Shown: positions 49,489-59,468 of the stretch, in pieces
How positions within the stretch are numbered: the stretch's first letter is position 1
Layout: each line of letters opens with the position of its first letter
Assembly: GCF_006716905.1 (NCBI RefSeq)
Contig: NZ_VFPV01000001.1
Coordinates: forward strand, 62,001 to 126,000
Length of the DNA stretch: 64,000 bases
Reading direction: 5' to 3'
From: Acidovorax temperans
Lineage (GTDB): Bacteria > Pseudomonadota > Gammaproteobacteria > Burkholderiales > Burkholderiaceae_C
Notes under the pieces: model-generated
Databases searched by the model: none
Told to the model about the DNA's origin: nothing
The model's input: only the letters and a program-made list of their open reading frames with translations
Translations under genes and position numbers: made by a program

Positions 49489-50463
49489 ATGACCATCCTT
49501 CGCCGCTCCGCCGTACTGGCCGGCTTTGCCCTGCTGGCCACGGCCAGCGCCTTTGCACAGAACGCGGCTGAATGGCCCAGCAAAACGGTGCGCATCATCG
49601 TGCCCTACCCGCCCGGCGGCAGCTCGGACATCATTGCGCGATCCATCAGCCAGGTGCTGTCGGAATCGCTCAAGCAAAGCGTGATCGTGGAAAACAAGGC
49701 AGGCGCCAACGGCAACCTGGGCGCCGACCTGGTGGCCAAGGCCGAGCCTGATGGCTACACGCTGCTGCTGTGCGACGTGGGCGCACTGGCTATCAGCCCG
49801 TCGGTGTACACCAAGCTGTCGTTCGACCCGTCCAAAGACCTGCGTGGCGTGACCATGCTGGCCTACTCGCCCCACCTGCTGGTGGTGCACCCCTCGGTGC
49901 CGGTGAACAACCTCAAGGAGCTGGTCGCCTATTCCAAAAAGAACGACCTGAACTTTGCCGTTACGGCCACAGGCAGCGCACCGCACCTGGCTGGCTTGGC
50001 GCTGGAGCGCGCCAGTGGCGCACGCTGGCAGTACATCCCCTACAAGGGCGGTGTCACCGCCATTCAAGACACCGTGGCCGGGCAAACCCAGGTGCTGATG
50101 AACGGCATGCTGGCCACCCTGCCCCAGGTGCAAAACGGCAAGCTCAAGGTGCTGGGCGTTTCCAAGTCCACCCGCATGCCGCTGATTGGCGACGTGCCCA
50201 CCATTGCCGAGCAAGGCATCCCGGGCTATGAATCGGGCACTTGGCAAGGCGTGCTGGTGCCACGCGGCACGCCCGAAGCCGTGGTGCAAAAGCTCAACAA
50301 GGCGCTCATCACGGCCATCCGCGCGCCAGAAATCCGCTCGCGCCTGGCGGGCCAGGGGGCCGAGGTGGTCACCATGACGCCGGCCGAACAAGACCAGTTC
50401 TTCACCAAGGAGCGGGCACGTTGGGCCAGCGTGGTCACGGCCGCCAAGATCAAGCTCGACTGA
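49489..50463 (+). CDS. TctC-type tripartite tricarboxylate binding protein
   Basis: Periplasmic Bug/TctC family solute receptor (324 residues, ATG 49489 with cgggag upstream). The signal peptide ends near SAFAQ. Core motifs WPSKTVRIIVPYPPGGSSDIIAR and ENKAGANGNLGADLVAKAEPDGYTLL are diagnostic; later GYESGTWQGVLVPRGTP. Ligand unknown. No TctAB membrane genes or partner enzyme lie next to it, as is usual for orphan Bug proteins. Its original upstream region is cut by the IS4 element. Confidence 0.92.
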   Translation: MTILRRSAVLAGFALLATASAFAQNAAEWPSKTVRIIVPYPPGGSSDIIARSISQVLSESLKQSVIVENKAGANGNLGADLVAKAEPDGYTLLLCDVGALAISPSVYTKLSFDPSKDLRGVTMLAYSPHLLVVHPSVPVNNLKELVAYSKKNDLNFAVTATGSAPHLAGLALERASGARWQYIPYKGGVTAIQDTVAGQTQVLMNGMLATLPQVQNGKLKVLGVSKSTRMPLIGDVPTIAEQGIPGYESGTWQGVLVPRGTPEAVVQKLNKALITAIRAPEIRSRLAGQGAEVVTMTPAEQDQFFTKERARWASVVTAAKIKLD

Positions 50464-50675
50464 CGCACGCAGCCAGGGCCGCGGCGCCAGGCTGCGGCCC
50501 TGCACTGCACAAGAAGTGGCAAGGGTGCCGCATCCATCACAATGGAAAGCCTGCACGCCTTGCCTTGCCGAGAGCTGCTGCCCCAACTCCCCTGGCGTGG
50601 TTAGCCAGGGCTGCTTCGCTGAGTTGGGTGAGCGCTCAGACGGGCAAAGGCAATGAACTCTCACCTTTTTGCCCC

Positions 50676-50948
50676 ATGACATCCAGCCCCCCTCTCACCC
50701 TGGACATGCCCGCCCCCACGGCTGGCGAACTCAAAGCCGCACGCATCGCCGCAGGCCTGAGCCAAGTGCAGGCGGCCGAGTTGATGGGCTACCCGGTGCA
50801 GCAGGGCAGCCGGGGCGGCCTGCAGTCCCGCACCTGGCAAGCCCTGGAAAGCGAAACCGACGAGCGCACCATGCAAGGCCCCGTCTTCGCCATGTTTTTG
50901 CTGCTGACGGGGCAGCACCCCACGCATGCGCTGGTCCAAAACACCTAG
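50676..50948 (+). CDS. Small XRE-like helix-turn-helix protein
   Basis: 90 residues. TAGELKAARIAAGLSQVQAAELMG is a helix-turn-helix of the Cro/XRE kind, and TWQALESETDERTMQG resembles the rest of that fold. The C-terminus is hydrophobic (PVFAMFLLLTGQHPTH). Could be a solitary regulator or antitoxin-like protein; no partner gene is seen. Convergent with znuD. Confidence 0.65.
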   Translation: MTSSPPLTLDMPAPTAGELKAARIAAGLSQVQAAELMGYPVQQGSRGGLQSRTWQALESETDERTMQGPVFAMFLLLTGQHPTHALVQNT

Positions 50949-50992
50949 CCCACCCCACCAGGGCCCGTGCACGCCACAGGCCCCGGTCTTCA

Positions 50993-53095
50993 TCAGAACG
51001 CCACTTTCACGCCCACGGTGATGTTGCGTCCCATCAGCGGCGCAGCGGTTTTGATGAACGAGGTGTGGGCGTAGGCCAGGCGGTCGGTCAGGTTGTTGCC
51101 CTTGACGTACAACTGCCAGGGCGAGCCGTTGGCCAGCTTGCCGTGGTAGGCGGCGCCCAGGTTCAGCATGCCGTAGCCAGGGGTGGCGGTTTCAAACCCG
51201 GCCACGCGGTTTTGGCGGGCCACTTGCACCCATTCCACTTGGCCCTCCCAGGCCTGCCAGTTGGCATCGAGCCGCAAGCCAGCGCGGGCGGCCGGTATGC
51301 GCGGCAGGTTGCCGCCTCCGTCGAGCTTGGCGCGCACAGTGTCGCCAAACAGCGTGATGCCCAGGTTGCGCGTGAGGGCCTGGCGCACTTGGCCCTCGAT
51401 GCCGGTGAAGGTGGCATCGGCCTGGCTGTACTGCAGCAGTTGCAGGGCATCCAGCGCATCGAGCGTGCGGCCGTAGATGTAGTTGTGGATCTTGTTGTGG
51501 AACACGCTCACACCAAATGTGGTGTCGCCGCTGGTCTTCTTCAGGCTCACGTCGATGTTTTGCGAAATCTCTGAACGCAGATCAGCGTTGCCCCGCTCGT
51601 AGGTGCTGGTGGCCATGTGCAGGCCCCGGGCGTACAGCTCTTCGGCCGACGGCGCACGGCTGGCGCGGGTGAACGAGGTACCCACCTGGTAGCCAGGCGT
51701 GAAGCGCCACACCGCGCCCAGCGATGCCGAGGTGCCGTTATGGCTGCGCTCGATGCCCGTGGTCTGCGCCTCGGCCGTCTGGCGGTCATGGCGCAGTGCG
51801 CCTTCAAAACGCCAGTTGCCCAGGCGGTATTCCTCCAGCACAAACAGGCCCACCTTGCGGGTAACGGTGGGCTGCACGTAAGCCTCTTCCCCTTCGGCGC
51901 TGAACTTGCGCTGCGAGGTCTGCAACCCCACCACGCCCTTGAACCCGGCGATAGGCTCGTGCTGCAACTCCACGCGGGTGTCATAGGCCTTGTTCTTGAA
52001 CGTGGTGCTGATGGCGCCGTCTTCGACCTCGTCGTGCACATAGTCGGTCACGCCCGCACGCAGGCGCAGGGCCGAGAAGCCTGCGAACGGGTTGCGCAGC
52101 TCGCCGCGCACGTCAAAGCGTTCGCTGCGCAGATCCACCACGGGCACATCGCCATGGTCGTGACCTTCGTGGTCATGGTCATGGCCATCGTCTTCGCCCG
52201 CATGAGCCTCGCAATGCAGATGGTCGCCATGGGTGTGGCAGCCGTCAAAACTGTGGTTGTGCCCCGGCAGGCCGTACTTGGCCGTCTGGCGCGTGTAGGC
52301 CGCGCCCAGGTAGCCGCGCTCGCCCACCCACGACAGCCCCACGCTGCCCGTGTCGGTGCGGTTGAAGCTGCCCGGCACCTTGCGGGTGGCCTCGCCCTCA
52401 GGCGCCCAGCCCTTGCCCACGCGGTAGTCGCCCGCGTCGCGGGCCACGCCCTCCACATGCACCGCCAGGTTGCCTGCTCCACCGGTCAGCGATAAAGCAC
52501 CCGCCCCCTCACGGGCGCCTGTGTTGGCGCGCAACTCGGCGCTGCCTTCGTAGCCTTTTTGCGGGATGGCCGTGGGCACCTTGCCATCGAGCACATTGAC
52601 CACGCCGCCCACGGCACCGTTGCCGTACACCAGGGCCGACGGGCCGCGCAGCACTTCGATCTGCGTGGCCAGCATGGGCTCGGACACCACCGCGTGGTCG
52701 GGGCTGATGGTGGAGGCATCGTGCAGCTCGGCACCGTCGCTGAGCACGCGCACGCGCGGGCCGTCCATGCCGCGAATGATGGGGCGGCTGGCCCCGGCGC
52801 CAAAGTGGCTGCTGGTGATGCCGGGCTCGCTGCTCAGCGTCTCGCCCAGCGTGGCCTCGCGGCGGCGCACCAGTTCGTCACCTTCGAGCACGGTCACGGG
52901 CGTGGTCATCTCGCCCGCACCCAGCTGCAGGCCGCTGGCAGAGACAGTGACGGAAGGCAGGCTGGCTTCGGCGGCAGCGGCAGGCGCGGTGGCCTGGGTC
53001 TGGGCCAGCGCCGAGCCCCCTGCAGCCAGCAAAGCAACGGCCAGGGCCACGGGGCGCAGGGCAAGGCGGCGCGAGGCCAATGTGGAATAAATCAT
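50993..53095 (-). CDS. znuD: TonB-dependent receptor, ZnuD-like
   Basis: Outer-membrane TonB-dependent receptor for zinc (700 residues from ATG 53095). The signal peptide ends near SALAQ. Plug domain with SLPSVTVSASG, TPVTVLEGDELVRRREATLGETL and GASRPIIRGMDGPRVRVLSDG. A loop at about 275-320 is extremely rich in His and Asp (DHLHCEAHAGEDDGHDHDHE), the ZnuD-type zinc-capture loop. The protein ends in an aromatic beta signal (NITVGVKVAF). Last gene of the predicted zinc operon; the 280 bp upstream may hold its own promoter. Confidence 0.9.
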   Translation of the reverse strand: MIYSTLASRRLALRPVALAVALLAAGGSALAQTQATAPAAAAEASLPSVTVSASGLQLGAGEMTTPVTVLEGDELVRRREATLGETLSSEPGITSSHFGAGASRPIIRGMDGPRVRVLSDGAELHDASTISPDHAVVSEPMLATQIEVLRGPSALVYGNGAVGGVVNVLDGKVPTAIPQKGYEGSAELRANTGAREGAGALSLTGGAGNLAVHVEGVARDAGDYRVGKGWAPEGEATRKVPGSFNRTDTGSVGLSWVGERGYLGAAYTRQTAKYGLPGHNHSFDGCHTHGDHLHCEAHAGEDDGHDHDHEGHDHGDVPVVDLRSERFDVRGELRNPFAGFSALRLRAGVTDYVHDEVEDGAISTTFKNKAYDTRVELQHEPIAGFKGVVGLQTSQRKFSAEGEEAYVQPTVTRKVGLFVLEEYRLGNWRFEGALRHDRQTAEAQTTGIERSHNGTSASLGAVWRFTPGYQVGTSFTRASRAPSAEELYARGLHMATSTYERGNADLRSEISQNIDVSLKKTSGDTTFGVSVFHNKIHNYIYGRTLDALDALQLLQYSQADATFTGIEGQVRQALTRNLGITLFGDTVRAKLDGGGNLPRIPAARAGLRLDANWQAWEGQVEWVQVARQNRVAGFETATPGYGMLNLGAAYHGKLANGSPWQLYVKGNNLTDRLAYAHTSFIKTAAPLMGRNITVGVKVAF

Positions 53096-53202
53096 GAGAA
53101 ACCTTGGAGGTAAAAAATCAGAGGCGAACAAGGCAGACGCTGCGACGCACCATGCGCAGCAACCCAGGCGGGCACGGCCGGCCAGCCCTGCAAAGATTGA
53201 GA

Positions 53203-53256
53203 CAAAAATGCACGCTAGCGCTTTCCAGTCAAGCGCTAGCAGCTATCAAATCAGGA
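53203..53256 (-). repeat. Stem-loop repeat copy 9 (upstream of znuD)
   Basis: Minus-oriented copy (gctagcgctttccagtc, then aagcgctagcagctatc). The GCTAGCGCTT / AAGCGCTAGC arms pair perfectly over 10 bp. Lies in the gap between the DUF2946-like gene and znuD. Confidence 0.8.
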
Positions 53257-53376
53257 GTAAATAACGCACTGACAACCAGCGTGCGTCACGCGCCGATCTG
53301 GCTGTGGGAAGACAGCGAACAGGTCAGCCAGCAGCCGAGCCCCCACAGCCACAGCAGCCGAGGCCAGCGACGCGGT

Positions 53377-53886
53377 TCAGGCCCGCAGGGCTACAGGCGG
53401 GGCGCGTGCCTGGAACAGGGCCCGGTGCAGCACCCACCCGTGCTGCACCAAACCCATCGGGGCGTGGTGGGTGCTGGGGACGGCGGGCAAGCCCGGCGCA
53501 GGGGCCAGCAGGCCATCGGCCAGGGCCAACTGATCCAGCAGCAGACAGTCCAGCCCGCTGTTATGGGCGGGCAGCAGGGATTCGATCAGCGCGACTGCGG
53601 CTGGTGCCACCTGCGCACGGGCATGGGGGTGCGCAGCATCGCCCGTATGCGCAAGCCCCTGGATGGGCACCGTGCGGTGGTCGCCAGAATGCAGCGCCTG
53701 GTGCACCCGGCCCAGGGTGGGCACCCATGCCAGGGCCAGCAGCAGGCAGGCCAGCCAGACTGCCTGCCATGCGCGCGCACCAGCACGCGGGCGCGCGGCG
53801 GTGCACGCACGCTGGCGGGGCCGTGGCAAAGGCAGGGGCATGGCAGATGAAAGGCGGAGAGACTTCAGCAGCAACACACAGGGCAA
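53377..53886 (-). CDS. DUF2946-like membrane/periplasmic protein
   Basis: 169 residues. A basic N-terminus, one hydrophobic segment (WQAVWLACLLLALAWVPTLG, about 40-60), then a His-rich outside part (HQALHSGDHRTVPI, HTGDAAHPHAR) and a cysteine (SGLDCLLLDQL). This fits small DUF2946-type proteins found beside metal-uptake genes. The start may be Met16 (MPLPLPRP). Sits between the DUF3299 gene and znuD; a zinc-related role is inferred from place and His content. Confidence 0.65.
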   Translation of the reverse strand: MPCVLLLKSLRLSSAMPLPLPRPRQRACTAARPRAGARAWQAVWLACLLLALAWVPTLGRVHQALHSGDHRTVPIQGLAHTGDAAHPHARAQVAPAAVALIESLLPAHNSGLDCLLLDQLALADGLLAPAPGLPAVPSTHHAPMGLVQHGWVLHRALFQARAPPVALRA

Positions 53887-53906
53887 CGGGGAATCGCTGC
53901 AGCCCG

Positions 53907-54527
53907 TTACTTCACGGGCACCGCCTCCACCAGGCGGTAGAACAGGCCGTAGGGGTCGTTGGGCAGCACGTTGAACTTGCCTTCGACCACCACGGGTTCC
54001 AGCGAATAGCGCACGGGGGTCTTGGCTTTGACTTCGACCATGCTCTCAGGCCCGCCGGGAATGCAGAACGAGCAGGTCAAGGGCACGGAGGTGAGCAAAA
54101 AATGCTTTTGCGTGGGTTTGGCATCCATGGGCACCATGAAGCCCTGGATGCGCTGCACCGTCTGGTGCATACCCTGCTGCTGCGCGTTGAACACGGGCAG
54201 CACAGCGTTGGCCGTGGTTTTCTTGGTCAGGTCGGTCAGCACCGACCAGGGCACCACATCACTTCGCACGGGCAGCGGCGCAATGGGGCTGTTGGGGCTG
54301 TGGTAACCGGCCCCGCTGCCCGCCACCGCTGGCTGCCCGTGGGTGCCGGGCGGCAGGGGTGAACTGAGCGCCGGAGTGCCTGCCGCGCCTGATGCCTGCG
54401 CCTGCACGCTGGCCGCCCCTGCCCCACCCACCACCACAGCACAGGCCAGCACAACGGCACGCCAACGCGCTGCCCCGAGGCTAGACGCATGGCAGGTGGC
54501 ATGGGAGCAGGACAGCAGGCGGGGCAT
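53907..54527 (-). CDS. DUF3299 periplasmic protein
   Basis: 206 residues with a hydrophobic leader (AVVLACAVVVGGAGAASVQAQ, about 25-45). The conserved part starts VPWSVLTDLTKK and contains IQGFMVPMDA, LLTSVPLTCSFCIPGGPESMVEV with a CxxC, typical of DUF3299 proteins next to ABC transporters of this FtsX-like kind. Possibly a periplasmic metal or redox-linked partner. Member of the predicted zinc operon. Confidence 0.8.
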   Translation of the reverse strand: MPRLLSCSHATCHASSLGAARWRAVVLACAVVVGGAGAASVQAQASGAAGTPALSSPLPPGTHGQPAVAGSGAGYHSPNSPIAPLPVRSDVVPWSVLTDLTKKTTANAVLPVFNAQQQGMHQTVQRIQGFMVPMDAKPTQKHFLLTSVPLTCSFCIPGGPESMVEVKAKTPVRYSLEPVVVEGKFNVLPNDPYGLFYRLVEAVPVK

Positions 54528-54595
54528 GGGCAGACTCTTCTTTCAATCAGCGAAAAAATCAGGCGACAGCGAGGCGCAGGCGTGAGGGACGCGCC

Positions 54596-54847
54596 TCAAT
54601 GCGCGTGCTTCATGCCGCAGTATTTTCCGATGGCCAGGTTTTTGCAGGCCGCCTGCAGCTCTTTCATGCACACGGCTTCGCCCTTGCCGCCTTCCAGGCA
54701 CTTGGCAGCGGCTTCATGGGCGGCGGCCATGGCGCGGTGGCGCTCGATGTCTTCCTTGGTCTGCTTGTCAGAGTGGGCCTGTGCCAGGGCGGCAGCGCTG
54801 GCCAGCAGCAAGGGGGCGACGCACAGGGCGGTCCAGAGTTTCTTCAT
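54596..54847 (-). CDS. Small periplasmic Cys-containing protein
   Basis: 83 residues. Signal peptide (KKLWTALCVAPLLLASAAALA), then a charged helix (DKQTKEDIERHRAMAAAHEAAAKCL) and four cysteines (KCL, VCM, ACK, YCG) with a His-containing end MKHAH. No named family recognised. Ribosome site aaaggaat precedes ATG 54847. Between the ABC permease and the DUF3299 gene in the zinc operon. Confidence 0.7.
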   Translation of the reverse strand: MKKLWTALCVAPLLLASAAALAQAHSDKQTKEDIERHRAMAAAHEAAAKCLEGGKGEAVCMKELQAACKNLAIGKYCGMKHAH

Positions 54848-54912
54848 GGTGATTCCTTTCAGGTGAGATCAACGAACAACAAAAAAACAAACACGGCACT
54901 TACAACACGGCA

Positions 54913-56126
54913 TCAGGGCTGCACCAGCAGGTCGGCCACATCGGTGCGATAGGCCTGCATGGCCGGCAGCAGCGCTGCCAGTGCAGCCACCAGGCCCGCC
55001 AGCAGCGGCACACCGGCCTCTTCAGACAACCACACGGCGCCCGTCACAGGCAGCAGCCCTTGCGCCTGCAGCGCCCAGCCCAGGGCATGCGCCAGGCCGT
55101 GGCCCAGCAGCAAGCCCAGGGCGCAGGCCAGGGCCGCCAGCCACAGCGCTTCGCACAGCACCAGCCCGGCCACGCGGCCTGGCTGCGCGCCCAGCATGCG
55201 CAGCATGGCCAGGTCAAAGCGGCGCTCGCGCACGGCATTCCACAGCGCAATGAACACACTCAGCGCCGCCACGGCCAGCAGCACGCCGCCAAAGGCGCGC
55301 AGCACGTCGGCGCCCACGCCCAGCAGGCGTAGCAGGCGGGTCACTTCAATGGCTGGTGCGGCGGCCTGCATCGAGGTGTTGGCGTTGATGGCACGCGGCA
55401 ACGACACAGCCGCCAGCGGCGTGCGGTAGCGCACCAGGGCCACGGTAACCTCGCGCTCTTGCTTCAGGATTTCCAGGTCTTCGGGGTCGTCGGCCGTGGC
55501 GGCTTCGTGCACCTGCCAGACCGATTCAGTGCTGGTAAGGATGAGCCGGTCGAGCACGCAGCCGCAGGGCGCCAGCACGCCGCTGACGCGGTAGGGGTGG
55601 TCGCCATGCGCATGCCCGCCCCCGCCCAGCCCGTGGCTGCCGATGAAGGTGGCCCCCACCAGGGGCTGGCCGGCATGGTCGGGCTTGACGATGCCGCGCG
55701 CTGCGCTGGCGCCCAGCACAGCGTCCATGGGCTGCTGCCACAGCGCGCCTTCGGCCAGGGTGGCGCGGTAGTGCGTTACGTAATCCGGCGTGGTGCCCAC
55801 GATGCGATAGCCCTGGTAACTGTCACCCAGGCTGAGCGGCACCACCTGGGCCACCAGCGGGTTTTGCTGCAGCGCCTGCACCTCTTGCAGGGGGATGTTG
55901 CCCGTGGGCACGTCGATGTGGAACACCCCCGCCAGAATGAGCTGCAGCGGGCTGCCCTTGGCGCCCACCACCAGGTCAATACCTTCCAGGTCGCGCTCAA
56001 AAGCCCGGTCGAGCTGGGTGGACACCAGCAGCACCAGCGTGATGGCTGCCAGCCCCAGGGCCAGCAGCAACAGGTTGAGCGCCGCCGCCAGCGGCCGCGA
56101 CCACAGATAACGCCATGCCAATGCGG
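54913..56126 (-). pseudogene. ABC transporter permease (FtsX-like), 5' end cut by composite transposon
   Basis: MacB/FtsX-type permease: one N-terminal membrane segment (ALNLLLLALGLAAITLVLLV), a periplasmic domain with a His-rich loop (GLGGGGHAHGDHPY) and three C-terminal segments. The first nine or so codons are missing. The restored sequence on the far side of the IS4-hpf-purC-cnoX unit reads MKNIAKTAALAWRYLWSRP, with its ATG at 61923, 5 nt after the ATPase stop. A TTG at 56121 could still start a nearly full protein (402 residues), but the operon promoter is now 7 kb away. Confidence 0.85.
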
Positions 56127-57568
56127 CAATGCCAGTAAGTTAAGCAAAGGCCCTTCGGGGTCTTTGTTGTTTGTACAGTGCAGGCTTGATCAATTGAGCT
56201 TTGGCCATAGAGGTCAAGCGATAGCCAATGCTGCTGCAAGAGTACCTGAACGATACCCATGAGTTTGCGAGCCCCGAACAATGGGGTGTCGTTCAAAGCA
56301 ACATACCCCAGCAGTGGATTGAACAGGCCTTGCAGATGACGGGTGTAGCCACGCTGCGCAAGCGGCGACTGCCCATGGAGCAGGCACTTTGGCTGGTATT
56401 GGGTGTGGCCTTGCTTAGAGACCGCTCCATCGTGAACGTGGCCGAGGTACTGGAGCTGGCACTGCCTGGGCAGCACAATGAACCCATCAGCTCCAGCGCG
56501 CTGAGCCAGGCGCGCCAACGGCTGGGCAGTGAGCCCCTGCAATGGCTGTTTCGCCACACTGCTGCCCATTGGGCGCACCAGCAGGCCGCTCGCCACCGCT
56601 GGCAAGGCTTGGCGCTGTACGCATTGGATGGCGTGGTCTGGCGTACCCCCGACACACAAGACAACCGCCAGCACTTTGGTTGCCAGCGCAACCACGCAGA
56701 CCACCAAAGTCCCTTCCCCCTGGTGCGCATGGCCTGCTTGCTCGATGCCAGAGCTCGTTTATTGGTAGATGCCAGCCTGGATGCCTACGACACCAGTGAG
56801 TACGCATTGGCTGAACGCTTGTGGCCGAAGTTGCCGCCTGACTCGCTGGTGATTGTGGACAAAGGGTTTTACTCGGCAAGTCTGCTGTGGCCGCTGCAAC
56901 ACCGCCAGGGACGTCACTGGCTGATCCCTGCGCGTGCCGGACTCAGGGGCGAGGTGGTGCAAACGCATGGCCCTGGCGATGTGAGCTTGCGCATGAAGGT
57001 CTCGCCCCAAGCTCGCAAGAAAGACCCCGGCTTGCCGCTCACGTGGGAGGTGCGCGCCATCACCCGTGAACTCGATGGCAAACCCAGAACCTTGTTCACG
57101 TCCCTGATGGATCCGGCACGCTACAAGGCCGAGGAGGTGTTCGCGCTGTACCACGAACGCTGGGAGATTGAGCTGGCCTATGGAGAGATGAAGACGGACA
57201 TGCTGGGCCAGGCGATGACGTTGCGCAGCCAGCAACCCGATGGGGTCAAGCAAGAGCTGTGGGCAACCTTGTTGATGTACAACCTGATCCGCTTGGAGAT
57301 CACGCGCATCGCAGACGAGGCCAAAGTGCAGCCCTGTCGCATCAGCTTCATCACGGCGCTGCGCTACATCGTGGATGAGTGGCTGTGGAGTTCAGGATCA
57401 CACACCCCTGGGGCCATCCCGGCCAAGCTTGCGGCCATGAGAAAGAACATCCGCCGCTTCGTGCTGCCGCCTCGCAGATCCCACAGGCGGTATCCGCGTG
57501 AGGTTCGTATGACCAAGACCCAGTATCCCGTCAAAAAAATGCCGCTCAGACTTAACTGAGCGGCATTG
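56127..57568 (+). mobile_element. IS4-family element, 1,442 bp, copy 2
   Basis: Plus-oriented copy forming the left arm of the composite unit. Ends CAATGCC and GGCATTG. Matches copy 3 at the base near 57275 where copy 1 differs. Confidence 0.95.
56228..57559 (+). CDS. IS4-family transposase (copy 2)
   Basis: 443-residue IS4 transposase, protein identical to copy 1 as far as read. DDE and YREK motifs intact (LDGVVWRTPD, IVDKGFYS, YHERWEIELAYGEMK). Reads toward hpf. Confidence 0.95.
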   Translation: MLLQEYLNDTHEFASPEQWGVVQSNIPQQWIEQALQMTGVATLRKRRLPMEQALWLVLGVALLRDRSIVNVAEVLELALPGQHNEPISSSALSQARQRLGSEPLQWLFRHTAAHWAHQQAARHRWQGLALYALDGVVWRTPDTQDNRQHFGCQRNHADHQSPFPLVRMACLLDARARLLVDASLDAYDTSEYALAERLWPKLPPDSLVIVDKGFYSASLLWPLQHRQGRHWLIPARAGLRGEVVQTHGPGDVSLRMKVSPQARKKDPGLPLTWEVRAITRELDGKPRTLFTSLMDPARYKAEEVFALYHERWEIELAYGEMKTDMLGQAMTLRSQQPDGVKQELWATLLMYNLIRLEITRIADEAKVQPCRISFITALRYIVDEWLWSSGSHTPGAIPAKLAAMRKNIRRFVLPPRRSHRRYPREVRMTKTQYPVKKMPLRLN

Positions 57569-57613
57569 GCCCCAGGGGGCGGTTGCTGTGCGAATGCCAA
57601 TCAGGCAGTGGCG

Positions 57614-57949
57614 TCAGACTTGCAACTCACGCTTTACAGCTTCGTGGTGGTGGTCTTGCAGGCGATCCTTGTGGCGCACCACTTGGCGGTCCAGCTTGTC
57701 TACGAGTTCATCCACAGCAGCGTACAGGTCTGAATGGGCGCTTTCTGCAAACAAATCGTTGCCTTTGACATGGATGTTGCATTCAGCACGTTGGCGCTTT
57801 TCCTTCTCCTTCTGTTTCTCTACTGTCAGCAGTACCTTGACGTCCACCACCTGGTCAAAGTGGCGAGTGATCCGATCGAGCTTGGTGGTGACGTAATTGC
57901 GCAAGGCAGGGGTAACTTCGAGGTGGTGCCCGCTGATCGTCAGATTCAT
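57614..57949 (-). CDS. hpf: Ribosome hibernation promoting factor
   Basis: HPF/RaiA family, 111 residues from ATG 57949. [33 protein letters not shown] is the family start, with [33 protein letters not shown] in the middle and a His-rich tail ([16 protein letters not shown]). It stabilises inactive 100S ribosomes. Usually found after rpoN; here it is alone inside the IS4 composite unit, convergent toward IS4 copy 2. Confidence 0.93.
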   Translation of the reverse strand: MNLTISGHHLEVTPALRNYVTTKLDRITRHFDQVVDVKVLLTVEKQKEKEKRQRAECNIHVKGNDLFAESAHSDLYAAVDELVDKLDRQVVRHKDRLQDHHHEAVKRELQV

Positions 57950-58361
57950 AAATAGGTCTCCTGTGCTCTCGGTGAAACATATGCCGCACTGGATCAGAGT
58001 GGCGGCCCGGCGAACTGGATGCATCCGTTGGCGTGAGTTCACTATGCCTCTGCACCGTCTGAAATGCAATCCCATTCCGCTGTGCTGTGCCGGGTTATCA
58101 GGCCCAAGGTGCCAAACGCCAAAAAACCCCGCACAATGCTGAAGTCGGATCAAAACTGCACCGCCCACCGACCACTCGCGTCGTCACGCACCATCTCCCC
58201 CCGACACCCCACCCCGCACAGACCGCGCGCCACTGCAGCCGCTAGAGCAGGCAAGCCGCGTAAAATCTGGCCGCTTGTGATGCCAGCCCTCTGGGCGCCC
58301 GCAAGCTTGCCTTGCCTTCGTACGCCACGTTCCTGGCGCGTTGATTGCCACCATCGAAACC
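57950..58361. other. Divergent promoter region hpf / purC
   Basis: About 410 bp between divergent hpf and purC. No gene is supportable; it presumably carries both promoters, so these genes travelled with their own signals. Confidence 0.5.
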
Positions 58362-59282
58362 ATGACCCAGCCCAGCAACCCCGCCCTGCACACCTCTGCC
58401 CTCACATCGCTGCCCCTGCTGGCTCGCGGCAAGGTGCGTGACAACTACGCCGTGGGCGACGACCGCATCCTCATGGTCGCCAGCGACCGCCTCTCGGCCT
58501 TTGACGTGATCATGGGCGAGCCCATCCCCGGCAAGGGCGAGCTGCTCACGCAGATGGCCCTGTTCTGGTTCGACAAGCTCGGCCACATCTGCCCCAACCA
58601 CCTGACAGGCGATGCCCCGGAAAGCGTGGTCAAGCCCGAGGAAGTGGCCCAGGTGCGCGGCCGCTCGATGCTGGTGCAGCGCTTGAAGCCCATCCCGGTG
58701 GAGGCCGTGGTGCGCGGCTACCTGGCTGGCAGCGGCTGGAAGGAATACCAGGAAAGCCGCTCGGTCTGCGGCGTGCCGCTGCCCGAAGGCCTGACCAACG
58801 CGGCCAAGCTACCCGAGCCCATCTACACGCCCGCTGCCAAGGCAGCCGTGGGTGAGCACGACGAGAACATCACCTTCGAGCGCACCGTGGAGATGATTGG
58901 CCTGGACCTGGCCACCCGCATCCGCGACCTGAGCATCGCCATCTACAAGGCAGCGGCCGAGATTGCGCTGACCAAGGGCATGATCATTGCCGACACCAAG
59001 TTCGAGTTTGGCCTGGCCCCCGATGGCACGCTGGTGCTGATGGACGAGGTGCTCACGCCCGACAGCTCCCGCTACTGGCCCGTGGAAGGCTACGAAGCCG
59101 CCCTGGCCGCTGGTGCCAACCCCCCCAGCTACGACAAGCAGTTCGTGCGCGACTGGCTGGAGCAGGCCAAAGTGAACGGCAAGCCCTGGGACAAGACCGC
59201 CCCCGCGCCACGCCTGCCCCAGGAAGTGATCGCAAAAACGGCGGCCAAGTACCGCGAGGCGCTGGAGCGCCTCACCGCCTGA
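58362..59282 (+). CDS. purC: SAICAR synthase PurC
   Basis: Phosphoribosylaminoimidazole-succinocarboxamide synthase of purine synthesis (306 residues from ATG 58362). Motifs: [32 protein letters not shown] (ATP/substrate loop), [29 protein letters not shown] and [14 protein letters not shown]. This is the longer PurC form. A housekeeping enzyme, odd as cargo of an IS-flanked unit; whether it is the only copy cannot be told from this window. Confidence 0.95.
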   Translation: MTQPSNPALHTSALTSLPLLARGKVRDNYAVGDDRILMVASDRLSAFDVIMGEPIPGKGELLTQMALFWFDKLGHICPNHLTGDAPESVVKPEEVAQVRGRSMLVQRLKPIPVEAVVRGYLAGSGWKEYQESRSVCGVPLPEGLTNAAKLPEPIYTPAAKAAVGEHDENITFERTVEMIGLDLATRIRDLSIAIYKAAAEIALTKGMIIADTKFEFGLAPDGTLVLMDEVLTPDSSRYWPVEGYEAALAAGANPPSYDKQFVRDWLEQAKVNGKPWDKTAPAPRLPQEVIAKTAAKYREALERLTA

Positions 59283-59285
59283 CAC

Positions 59286-59386
59286 TCATTAATTGATAGC
59301 ATCTTGCGCTTTACTGGCGTGACTTCGTGGCCGATTTCTATTGGAATATAGCTACCAACAAGCGCCAGCCGCTTCTGATTTCATAG
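59286..59386 (+). repeat. Stem-loop repeat copy 10 (split or double)
   Basis: Two repeat-like halves after purC: tgatagcatcttgcgctttactggcg (59294 on) and tatagctaccaacaagcgccagc (59347 on). These are either two decayed copies or one copy with an internal insertion. Confidence 0.55.
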
Positions 59387-59409
59387 CACCAGCGCGCTGA
59401 AACCCGGCA

Positions 59410-59440
59410 ACAAAAAAAGGAGGCGATGCCTCCTTTTTTT
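59410..59440. terminator. Bidirectional intrinsic terminator (purC / cnoX)
   Basis: AAAAAAAGGAGGC gat GCCTCCTTTTTTT, a perfect stem with A and T runs on both sides, between the convergent purC and cnoX. Confidence 0.92.
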
Positions 59441-59468
59441 GTGAGCGCGCGGGCCAGACCGCAGGGGC

